This document shows positions 48,901-60,900 of a stretch of 64,000 nt of DNA, in pieces. The first letter of the stretch is position 1. Each line of letters opens with the position of its first letter. The notes beneath the pieces were generated by a model. That model was not told the DNA's origin and ran no database searches. It saw only the letters and a program-made list of their open reading frames with translations. Origin of the DNA: Mycobacterium sp. SM1. Lineage in GTDB: Bacteria > Actinomycetota > Actinomycetes > Mycobacteriales > Mycobacteriaceae. The translations under genes and the position numbers were made by a program. The DNA lies in NCBI RefSeq assembly GCF_018361265.1, contig NZ_JAFLNH010000003.1, positions 632,501-696,500 of the forward strand, written 5' to 3'.

Positions 48901-51900
48901 CGGCAAGCTGGATCGGCGCGCCCTGCCGGCCCCCGACTACGGGGACGTGGAGCGCTACCGGGCCCCCTCGTCTGCCACCGAGGAGATCTTGGCCGGGATC
49001 TACGCCGGGGTGCTGGGGCTTGAGCGGGTCGGGGTGGAGGACTCGTTTTTCGATTTGGGTGGGGACAGTATTTCGGCGATGCGCCTGGTCGCGGCGGTCA
49101 ACAGCGCCTTGGATGCCGCGGTGACGGTGCGGGTGGTGTTTGAGGCGCCCACGGTGGCGCAGTTGGCGAGCCGTGTGGGGGTGGGGGCGGGCCGGTTGGC
49201 GCCGGTGGTGGCCGTGGAGCGCCCGGCGGTGGTGCCGTTGTCGTTTGCCCAGCAGCGGTTGTGGTTTATCGACCAGTTGCAGGGGCCTTCGGCGGTGTAC
49301 AACATTGCGGCGGCGTTGCGGTTGTGTGGGCGCCTGGATGCGGGGGCGTTGGGTGCGGCGCTGGGGGATGTGGTGGGCCGCCATGAGAGCCTGCGCACGC
49401 TGTTTCCCGCGGTGGGGGGCACGCCTCGGCAGCTGATCGTTCCCGTTGAGCGGGCCGATTTCGGGTGGGGGGTAGTCGATGCCGCCGGCTGGCCGTCGGC
49501 GCGCCTGGAGGAGGCCATCGGCGCGGTGGGGCGTCACCGGTTTGATTTGGCCGCCGAGATTCCGTTGCGGGCGCGGCTTTTCCGTGTGGGCGCCGATGAG
49601 CATGTGCTGGTGGTGGTGATCCATCATATCGCCGCTGATGGCTGGTCGTTGCGCCCGTTGGTGCGCGATTTGGGGGTGGCCTATGCCAGCCGGTGCGAGG
49701 GGCGGGCCCGGATTGGGAGCCGTTGGCGGTGCAGTACGCCGATTACACGCTATGGCAGCGGGAGCAGTTGGGGGATCTTGAGGATGGTGGCAGTCGCATC
49801 GCCGCGCAGCTGGCCTATTGGGAGCAGGCGTTGGCGGGGCTGCCCGAGCGGGTGGTTCTTCCCACCGATCGGCCCTATCCGGCGGTGGCCGATCAGCGCG
49901 GCGCCAGTGTGCCCGTTGACTGGCCGGCGGGGTTGCAGCGGCAGATCGCCCGGTTGGCCCGGGAGCACAATGCCACCGGTTTTATGGTGGTGCAGGCCGC
50001 CCTGGCGGTGTTGTTGGGCAAGCTGGGCGCCGGCAGTGATGTGGCGGTGGGTTTCCCGATCGCCGGGCGGGGTGATCCCGCGCTCGATGAGTTGGTGGGG
50101 GTTTTTGTCAACACCTTGGTGTTGCGGGTGGATTTGGGGGGAAATCCCACCGTGGGGGAGCTGCTGGGGCGGGTGCGGGCGCGCAGCCTGGCCGCCTACG
50201 AGCACCAGGATGTGCCCTTTGAGGTGCTGGTGGAGCGGCTTAACCCACCCGCAGCCTGGCCCATCACCCGCTGGTGCAGGTGTCGTTGGCCTGGCAAAAC
50301 CTGCCCTGGCAACGCGACGGCTCCGCGGCCAGCGGCCCGGGCTTGGCTGATCTAGAGGTCACCCCGCTTCCGGTGGAAACCCATTCTGCCCGTATGGATC
50401 TGACATTCTCCCTGGCCGAACAGTGGACAGAGGCGCACGAGCCCGCCGGTATCGGGGGGACGGTGGAGTTTCGCACCGATGTGTTTGATCGCGCCAGCAT
50501 TGAGGCGCTGATCGCGCGGTTGCAGGCGGTGTTGGTGGGGATGGCCGCGGATCCCATGCGGCGGGTGGCGGGGCTGGATGTGCTCGATGGGGTCGAGCAT
50601 GCCCGGTTAGAGCGGTTCAGCAACCGTGCCGTGTTGGCCCGGCCCGCCCCGGGTGGGGTGTCGGTTCCGGTGGTGTTTGGCGCGCAGGTGGGCCGCACCC
50701 GGATGCGGTGGCGCTTAGTTGTGGGGGCGGTGGTGGAGTTATCGGGAGCTGGATGCGGCGGCTAACCGGCTAGCGGGGGTGTTGATCGGTTACGGCGCTG
50801 GTCGGGGTGGGTGTGTGGGGCTGCTGGTGCCGCGCTCGGGGGAGGCGGTGGTGGCGATCGTGGCGGTGTTAAAGACGGGGGCGGCCTATGTGCCGATAGA
50901 TCCCGCGTGGCCGGATGCGCGGGTGGGGTTTGTGCTGGCCGATGCCGCCCCGGTGGTGGTGATCAGCACCGCGGGGCTGCGGGGCCGCCTGCAGGGGTGC
51001 GCGGTGCCGGTTATTGAGGTCAGCGATCCGGTGGTGGGCACGCAGCCGGCCGCGGCGCCGCCGGCGCCGGGCCCCGAGGACATCGCCTACATCATCTACA
51101 CCTCGGGCACCACCGGCGCCCCGAAGGGGGTGGCGGTCACCCACCGCGGCATCACCGGGTTGTTTGACTCCCTGGATGCCGGTGTGGGGCTGACGCCAGG
51201 GCAGGTGTGGGCGCTGTGTCATTCGCTGGCGTTTGACGTGTCGGTGTGGGAGATTTTCGGCGCGTTGTTGGGTGGGGGCCGGCTGGTGGTGGTGCCCGAG
51301 GAGACGGTGGGCAGCCCGAGGAGTTTCACGCGCTGTTGGTGGCCGAGCGGGTAAGTGTGCTGACCCAAACGCCGTCGGCGTTGGCGGTGTTGGCCGCGGG
51401 GGGGTTGGAGTCGGCGACGCTGGTGGTGGCGGGGGAGCCCTGCCCGGGGGAGCTGGTGGATCGCTGGGCGCCGGGGCGGGTGATGCTTAACGCTTATGGG
51501 CCCACCGAGACCACGATGTGTGTGGCGGTCAGCGCGCCGTTGGCCGCTGGTGTGGGGGCGCCGCCGATTGGGGCGCCGGTGGCGGGGGCGGCGTTGTTTG
51601 TGCTGGATGGGTGGTTGCGCCCGGTGCCGGTGGGGGTGGTGGGGGAGTTGTATGTGGCCGGTGGGGGGGTGGGGTGTGGGTATGTGCGCCGGGCGGGGTT
51701 GACGGCCTCGCGGTTTGTGGCCTGCCCGTTTGGGGGGGTGGGGGCGCGGATGTATCGCAGTGGGGATTTGGTGCGCTGGCGTGGCGATGGGCAGCTCGAT
51801 TATGTGGGCCGCGCCGATGAGCAGGTCAAAATCCGGGGGTATCGCATCGAGCCCGGTGAGGTGCAGGCGGTGCTGGCCGGGTTGGCGGGGGTGGAGCAGG

Positions 51901-54900
51901 CGGTGGTGATCGCCCGTGAGGACCGCCCCGGGGATAAGCGCCTGGTGGCCTATATCACCGGGGAGGCCGACCCGGTGGGGGCGCGCGCCGCGCTGGCCGA
52001 GCGGCTGCCGGGCTATATGCTGCCCGCGGCGGTGATCGCCTTAGACAGGCTGCCGTTGACCGTCAACGGCAAGCTGGATCGGCGCGCCCTGCCGGCCCCC
52101 GACTACGGGGACGTGGAGCGCTACCGGGCCCCCTCGTCTGCGGTTGAGGAGATCTTGGCCGGGATCTACGCCGGGGTGCTGGGGCTTGAGCGGGTCGGGG
52201 TGGAGGACTCGTTTTTCGATTTGGGTGGGGACAGTATTTCGGCGATGCGCCTGGTCGCGGCGGTCAACAGCGCCTTGGATGCCGCGGTGACGGTGCGGGT
52301 GGTGTTTGAGGCGCCCACGGTGGCGCAGTTGGCGAGCCGTGTGGGGGTGGGGGCGGGCCGGTTGGCGCCGGTGGTGGCCGTGGAGCGCCCGGCGGTGGTG
52401 CCGTTGTCGTTTGCCCAGCAGCGGTTGTGGTTTATCGACCAGTTGCAGGGGCCTTCAGCGGTGTACAACATTGCGGCGGCGTTGCGGTTGTGTGGGCGCC
52501 TGGATGCGGGGGCGTTGGGTGCGGCGCTGGGGGATGTGGTGGGCCGCCATGAGAGCCTGCGCACGCTGTTTCCCGCGGTGGGGGGCACGCCTCGGCAGCT
52601 GATCGTTCCCGTTGAGCGGGCCGATTTCGGGTGGGGGGTAGTCGATGCCGCCGGCTGGCCGTCGGCGCGCCTGGAGGAGGCCATCGGCGCGGTGGGGCGT
52701 CACCGGTTTGATTTGGCCGCCGAGACTCCGTTGCGGGCGCGGCTTTTCCGTGTGGGCGCCGATGAGCATGTGCTGGTGGTGGTGATCCATCATATCGCCG
52801 CTGATGGCTGGTCGTTGCGCCCGTTGGTGCGCGATTTGGGGGTGGCCTATGCCAGCCGGTGCGAGGGGCGGGCCCCGGATTGGGAGCCGTTGGCGGTGCA
52901 GTACGCCGATTACACGCTATGGCAGCGGGAGCAGTTGGGGGATCTTGAGGATGGTGGCAGTCGCATCGCCGCGCAGCTGGCCTATTGGGAGCAGGCGTTG
53001 GCGGGGCTGCCCGAGCGGGTGGTTCTTCCCACCGATCGGCCCTATCCGGCGGTGGCCGACCAGCGCGGCGCCAGTGTGCCCGTTGACTGGCCGGCGGGGT
53101 TGCAGCGGCAGATCGCCCGGTTGGCCCGGGAGCACAATGCCACCGGTTTTATGGTGGTGCAGGCCGCCCTGGCGGTGTTGTTGGGCAAGTTGGGCGCCGG
53201 CAGTGATGTGGCGGTGGGTTTCCCGATCGCCGGGCGGGGTGATCCCGCGCTCGATGAGTTGGTGGGGGTTTTTGTCAACACCTTGGTGTTGCGGGTGGAT
53301 TTGGGGGGAAATCCCACCGTGGGGGAGCTGCTGGGGCGGGTGCGGGCGCGCAGCCTGGCCGCCTACGAGCACCAGGATGTGCCCTTTGAGGTGCTGGTGG
53401 AGCGGCTTAACCCCACCCGCAGCCTGGCCCATCACCCGCTGGTGCAGGTGTCGTTGGCCTGGCAAAACCTGCCCTGGCAACGCGACGGCTCCGCGGCCAG
53501 CGGCCCGGGCTTGGCTGATCTAGAGGTCACCCCGCTTCCGGTGGAAACCCATTCTGCCCGTATGGATCTGACATTCTCCCTGGCCGAACAGTGGACAGAG
53601 GCGCACGAGCCCGCCGGTATCGGGGGGACGGTGGAGTTTCGCACCGATGTGTTTGATCGCGCCAGCATTGAGGCGCTGATCGCGCGGTTGCAGGCGGTGT
53701 TGGTGGGGATGGCCGCGGATCCCATGCGGCGGGTGGCGGGGCTGGATGTGCTCGATGGGGTCGAGCATGCCCGGTTAGAGCGGTTCAGCAACCGTGCCGT
53801 GTTGGCCCGGCCCGCCCCGGGTGGGGTGTCGGTTCCGGTGGTGTTTGGCGCGCAGGTGGGCCGCACCCCGGATGCGGTGGCGCTTAGTTGTGGGGGGCGG
53901 TGGTGGAGTTATCGGGAGCTGGATGCGGCGGCTAACCGGCTAGCGGGGGTGTTGATCGGTTACGGCGCTGGTCGGGGTGGGTGTGTGGGGCTGCTGGTGC
54001 CGCGCTCGGGGGAGGCGGTGGTGGCGATCGTGGCGGTGTTAAAGACGGGGGCGGCCTATGTGCCGATAGATCCCGCGTGGCCGGATGCGCGGGTGGGGTT
54101 TGTGCTGGCCGATGCCGCCCCGGTGGTGGTGATCAGCACCGCGGGGCTGCGGGGCCGCCTGCAGGGGTGCGCGGTGCCGGTTATTGAGGTCAGCGATCCG
54201 GTGGTGGGCACGCAGCCGGCCGCGGCGCCGCCGGCGCCGGGCCCCGAGGACATCGCCTACATCATCTACACCTCGGGCACCACCGGCGCCCCGAAGGGGG
54301 TGGCGGTCACCCACCGCGGCATCACCGGGTTGTTTGACTCCCTGGATGCCGGTGTGGGGCTGACGCCAGGGCAGGTGTGGGCGCTGTGTCATTCGCTGGC
54401 GTTCGACGTGTCGGTGTGGGAGATTTTCGGCGCGTTGTTGGGTGGGGGCCGGCTGGTGGTGGTGCCCGAGGAGACGGTGGGCAGCCCCGAGGAGTTTCAC
54501 GCGCTGTTGGTGGCCGAGCGGGTAAGTGTGCTGACCCAAACGCCGTCGGCGTTGGCGGTGTTGGCCGCGGGGGGGTTGGAGTCGGCGACGCTGGTGGTGG
54601 CGGGGGAGCCCTGCCCGGGGGAGCTGGTGGATCGCTGGGCGCCGGGGCGGGTGATGCTTAACGCTTATGGGCCCACCGAGACCACGATGTGTGTGGCGGT
54701 CAGCGCGCCGTTGGCCGCTGGTGTGGGGGCGCCGCCGATTGGGGCGCCGGTGGCGGGGGCGGCGTTGTTTGTGCTGGATGGGTGGTTGCGCCCGGTGCCG
54801 GTGGGGGTGGTGGGGGAGTTGTATGTGGCCGGCATGGGGGTGGGGTGTGGGTATGTGCGCCGGGCGGGGTTGACGGCCTCGCGGTTTGTGGCCTGCCCGT

Positions 54901-57900
54901 TTGGGGGGGTGGGGGCGCGGATGTATCGCAGTGGGGATTTGGTGCGCTGGCGTGGCGATGGGCAGCTCGATTATGTGGGCCGCGCCGATGAGCAGGTCAA
55001 AATCCGGGGGTATCGCATCGAGCCCGGTGAGGTGCAGGCGGTGCTGGCCGGGTTGGCGGGGGTGGAGCAGGCGGTGGTGATCGCCCGTGAGGACCGCCCC
55101 GGGGATAAGCGCCTGGTGGCCTATATCACCGGGGAGGCCGGCCCGGTGGGGGCGCGCGCCGCGCTGGCCGAGCGGCTGCCGGGCTATATGCTGCCCGCGG
55201 CGGTGATCGCCTTAGACAGGCTGCCGTTGACCGTCAACGGCAAGCTGGATCGGCGCGCCCTGCCGGCCCCCGACTACGGGGACGTGGAGCGCTACCGGGC
55301 CCCCTCGTCTGCGGTTGAGGAGATCTTGGCCGGGATCTACGCCGGGGTGCTGGGGCTTGAGCGGGTCGGGGTGGAGGACTCGTTTTTCGATTTGGGTGGG
55401 GACAGTATTTCGGCGATGCGCCTGGTCGCGGCGGTCAACAGCGCCTTGGATGCCGCGGTGACGGTGCGGGTGGTGTTTGAGGCGCCCACGGTGGCGCAGT
55501 TGGCGAGCCGTGTGGGGGTGGGGGCGGGCCGGTTGGCGCCGGTGGTGGCCGTGGAGCGCCCGGCGGTGGTGCCGTTGTCGTTTGCCCAGCAGCGGTTGTG
55601 GTTTATCGACCAGTTGCAGGGGCCTTCGGCGGTGTACAACATTGCGGCGGCGTTGCGGTTGTGTGGGCGCCTGGATGCGGGGGCGTTGGGTGCGGCGCTG
55701 GGGGATGTGGTGGGCCGCCATGAGAGCCTGCGCACGCTGTTTCCCGCGGTGGGGGGCACGCCTCGGCAGCTGATCGTTCCCGTTGAGCGGGCCGATTTCG
55801 GGTGGGGGGTAGTCGATGCCGCCGGCTGGCCGTCGGCGCGCCTGGAGGAGGCCATCGGCGCGGTGGGGCGTCACCGGTTTGATTTGGCCGCCGAGATTCC
55901 GTTGCGGGCGCGGCTTTTCCGTGTGGGCGCCGATGAGCATGTGCTGGTGGTGGTGATCCATCATATCGCCGCTGATGGCTGGTCGTTGCGCCCGTTGGTG
56001 CGCGATTTGGGGGTGGCCTATGCCAGCCGGTGCGAGGGGCGGGCCCCGGATTGGGAGCCGTTGGCGGTGCAGTACGCCGATTACACGCTATGGCAGCGGG
56101 AGCAGTTGGGGGATCTTGAGGATGGTGGCAGTCGCATCGCCGCGCAGCTGGCCTATTGGGAGCAGGCGTTGGCGGGGCTGCCCGAGCGGGTGGTTCTTCC
56201 CACCGATCGGCCCTATCCGGCGGTGGCCGATCAGCGCGGCGCCAGTGTGCCCGTTGACTGGCCGGCGGGGTTGCAGCGGCAGATCGCCCGGTTGGCCCGG
56301 GAGCACAATGCCACCGGTTTTATGGTGGTGCAGGCCGCCCTGGCGGTGTTGTTGGGCAAGCTGGGCGCCGGCAGTGATGTGGCGGTGGGTTTCCCGATCG
56401 CCGGGCGGGGTGATCCCGCGCTCGATGAGTTGGTGGGGTTTTTTGTCAACACCTTGGTGTTGCGGGTGGATTTGGGGGGAAATCCCACCGTGGGGGAGCT
56501 GCTGGGGCGGGTGCGGGCGCGCAGCCTGGCCGCCTACGAGCACCAGGATGTGCCCTTTGAGGTGCTGGTGGAGCGGCTTAACCCCACCCGCAGCCTGGCC
56601 CATCACCCGCTGGTGCAGGTGTCGTTGGCCTGGCAAAACCTGCCCTGGCAACGCGACGGCTCCGCGGCCAGCGGCCCGGGCTTGGCTGATCTAGAGGTCA
56701 CCCCGCTTCCGGTGGAAACCCATTCTGCCCGTATGGATCTGACATTCTCCCTGGCCGAACAGTGGACAGAGGCGCACGAGCCCGCCGGTATCGGGGGGAC
56801 GGTGGAGTTTCGCACCGATGTGTTTGATCGCGCCAGCATTGAGGCGCTGATCGCGCGGTTGCAGGCGGTGTTGGTGGGGATGGCCGCGGATCCCATGCGG
56901 CGGGTGTCGGGGCTGGATGTGCTCGATGGGGTCGAGCATGCCCGGTTAGAGCGGTTCAGCAACCGTGCCGTGTTGGCCCGGCCCGCCCCGGGTGGGGTGT
57001 CGGTTCCGGTGGTGTTTGGCGCGCAGGTGGGCCGCACCCCGGATGCGGTGGCGCTTAGTTGTGGGGGGCGGTGGTGGAGTTATCGGGAGCTGGATGCGGC
57101 GGCTAACCGGCTAGCGGGGGTGTTGATCGGTTACGGCGCTGGTCGGGGTGGGTGTGTGGGGCTGCTGGTGCCGCGCTCGGGGGAGGCGGTGGTGGCGATC
57201 GTGGCGGTGTTAAAGACGGGGGCGGCCTATGTGCCGATAGATCCCGCGTGGCCGGATGCGCGGGTGGGGTTTGTGCTGGCCGACGCCGCCCCGGTGGTGG
57301 TGATCAGCACCGCGGGGCTGCGGGGCCGCCTGCAGGGGTGCGCGGTGCCGGTTATTGAGGTCAGCGATCCGGTGGTGGGCACGCAGCCGGCCGCGGCGCC
57401 GCCGGCGCCGGGCCCCGAGGACATCGCCTACATCATCTACACCTCGGGCACCACCGGCGCCCCGAAGGGGGTGGCGGTCACCCACCGCGGCATCACCGGG
57501 TTGTTTGACTCCCTGGATGCCGGTGTGGGGCTGACGCCAGGGCAGGTGTGGGCGCTGTGTCATTCGCTGGCGTTCGACGTGTCGGTGTGGGAGATTTTCG
57601 GCGCGTTGTTGGGTGGGGGCCGGCTGGTGGTGGTGCCCGAGGAGACGGTGGGCAGCCCCGAGGAGTTTCACGCGCTGTTGGTGGCCGAGCGGGTAAGTGT
57701 GCTAAGCCAAACGCCGTCGGCGTTGGCGGTGTTGGCCGCGGGGGGGTTGGAGTCGGCGACGCTGGTGGTGGCGGGGGAGCCCTGCCCGGGGGAGCTGGTG
57801 GATCGCTGGGCGCCGGGGCGGGTGATGCTTAACGCTTATGGGCCCACCGAGACCACGATGTGTGTGGCGGTCAGCGCCCCGTTGGCCGCTGGTGTGGGGG

Positions 57901-60900
57901 CGCCGCCGATTGGGGCGCCGGTGGCGGGGGCGGCGTTGTTTGTGCTGGATGGGTGGTTGCGCCCGGTGCCGGTGGGGGTGGTGGGGGAGTTGTATGTGGC
58001 CGGTGGGGGGGTGGGGTGTGGGTATGTGCGCCGGGCGGGGTTGACGGCCTCGCGGTTTGTGGCCTGCCCGTTTGGGGGGGTGGGGGCGCGGATGTATCGC
58101 AGTGGGGATTTGGTGCGCTGGCGTGGCGATGGGCAGCTCGATTATGTGGGTCGCGCCGATGAGCAGGTCAAAATCCGAGGGTATCGCATCGAGCCCGGTG
58201 AGGTGCAGGCGGTGCTGGCCGGGTTGGCGGGGGTGGAGCAGGCGGTGGTGATCGCCCGTGAGGACCGCCCCGGGGATAAGCGCCTGGTGGCCTATATCAC
58301 CGGGGAGGCCGACCCGGTGGGGGCGCGCGCCGCGCTGGCCGAGCGGCTGCCGGGCTATATGCTGCCCGCGGCGGTGATCGCCTTAGACAGGCTGCCGTTG
58401 ACCGTCAACGGCAAACTGGATCGGCGCGCCCTGCCGGCCCCCGACTACGGGGACGTGGAGCGCTACCGGGCCCCCTCGTCTGCCACCGAGGAGATCTTGG
58501 CCGGGATCTACGCCGGGGTGCTGGGGCTTGAGCGGGTCGGGGTGGAGGACTCGTTTTTCGATTTGGGTGGGGACAGTATTTCGGCGATGCAGGTGGTGGC
58601 GCGGGCGCGGGGGGCTGGGTTGTTGTGCCGGCCGCGTGATGTTTTTGTGGAGCAGACGGTGGCCGGGCTGGCCCGGGTGGTGGTGCCAGTTGGTGGGGTC
58701 GGACCGGGTGATGAGGGTGTGGGGCCGGTGGCGCCCACCCCGATCATGTGCTGGTTGGCCGGTGTGGGGGGGCCCACCGGGCAGTTCAATCAGATGCTGG
58801 TGCTGCAGGCGCCTGCGGGGGTGAGTCATGAGGATGTGGTGGTGTTGGTGCAGGCGCTGCTGGATCGGCATGCCATGTTGCGGGCGCGGGTGGACGATGA
58901 CGGGGCTGGGGGCTGGGTGTTGCGGGTGCCTGAGGCGGGGGCGGTGGATGCGCGCGGGTGCGTGCAGGTGGTGGAGGGGCTTTGTGAGCGGGCCCTGATT
59001 GGGGCGCGTTCGCGGCTTGACCCGGCCGGGGGGGTGATGCTGAGCGCGTTGTGGGTGACCTCGACGAGCCAGCTGGTGGTGATGGTTCACCATCTGGTTA
59101 TTGATGCGGTGTCGTGGGGGATTGTGCTGGAGGATCTCAACACCGCCTGGGCCCAGCGCCGTGGGGGGCGGCCGGTGGTGTTGGCGCCGGTGGGGACGTC
59201 GTTTGCCCGGTGGGCGGGGGTGCTGGCGGAGTATGCGCGTCGGGTGGAGGTTGTGGATCAGGCGGGGGTGTGGCGGCAGGTGGCGGCGGTTCCGGCCGCG
59301 TTGCCGGCGCTGTGTCCTGCGGTGGATACGTTTGCCAGCGCGGGGCATTTGTCGGTGTGGCTAGACGCTGAGATCACCGGGATGCTGCTGGGGGAGGTGC
59401 CGGCGGCGTTTCACGCCGGGGTGCACGAGGTGTTGGTGATCGCGTTTGCGGTGGCGGTGGCGGAGTTTGTGGGTGATCCCGACACGCCGGTGGGTATCGA
59501 TGTGGAGGGCCACGGGCGTCATGAGGAGCTGGCCCCCGGTGTGGATTTGTCGCACACGGTGGGCTGGTTTACCAGCAAGCACCCGGTGGCGTTGCGGGTG
59601 GGGGGGCTGTCTTGGGCGCAGGTGGCCGCCGGTGGGGCCGCGCTGGGGGCGCTGGTTAAAGACGCTAAAGAGCAGCTTCGGGCCCTGCCGCACCCGTTGA
59701 GCTATGGGGTGCTGCGCTATTTGAACCCCGAGGTTGAGCTGGGTGGGGCGGATCCGGTGATCGGGTTTAACTATTTGGGGCGTCTGGCCGTTTGGGCCGA
59801 GCAGGCCGGAGCCGATGCCCAGCGCTGGCAGATCAGCCAGCAGGGCTTGGCGTTAAGCGGTGTCAGCGCGGCGATTCCCATGCCGCTGGCCCACAGCGTG
59901 GAACTCAACGCCGCGGTCATCGACACCGGTACCGAAGCGCGGCTGCACGGGGATTGGATGTGGGCGCCTTCGGTGCTCGATCAGGGCCAGGTCAGCCGGT
60001 TAAGCCGGTTGTGGGGTGAGGCCCTAGCGGGGATCTGCGCGCATGTGCGTGCCGGTGGGGGTGGGTTAACACCGTCGGATATCGCCCCGGCCCGGTTAAG
60101 CCAGGCCCAAATCGAGCAGCTGCAGCGGCGCTATCGGATCGCCGATGTTTTGCCGTTGACCCCGCTGCAGCGGGGGCTGCTGTTTCATGCCCGCACCGCG
60201 CAGGGGGGCCAGGATGTGTATGCGGTGCAGGTTGATATCGCCCTTAGCGGTGCCCTGGACCCGCGGCGGCTTGGTGAGGCGCTGCACACGGTGATCACCC
60301 GTCACCCGCATCTGGTGGCCCGCTTTTGTGACCAGTTCGATGAGCCGGTGCAGGTCATTCTCGCCGATCCCGCCCCGGGGTGGGGGTATGTGGAGCTCGA
60401 CGCCGGCGAGGATCCCGACGAGCAGATCGAGCGGCTCTGCGCCGCCGAGCGCGCCGCGGTCTGCGAGCTGGCCCACCAGCCGGCCGTGCGGGCGGTGTTG
60501 ATCCGCACCGCGGCCGAGCGCCACCGGTTGGTGTTGACCAATCACCACATCGTGCTCGATGGCTGGTCGTTGCCGATCGTGCTGGGGGAGCTATTCGCCA
60601 GCTATCACCGTCAGCGGCTGGGCGCGCCCGGGTCGTATCGACGGTTTGTGAGCTGGTTGGCCGGGCGTGATCTTGAGGGGGCCCGCGCGGCCTGGCGTGA
60701 GGTGCTTGCCGGTTTGGACGCCCCCACCCTGGTCGGCCCGGCGCAGCGGGTGGGGGTGGGGCCCCGTGGTGTGGAATCGCTTCGGCTGCCCGAAGACCTC
60801 ACCCGCGCGCTGGGCGACCTGGCCCGGGCGCATCACACCACCCTCAATACGGTGTTGCAGGGTGGTTTTGCGCTGCTGCTGTGCTGGTGGAGCGGTCGGC

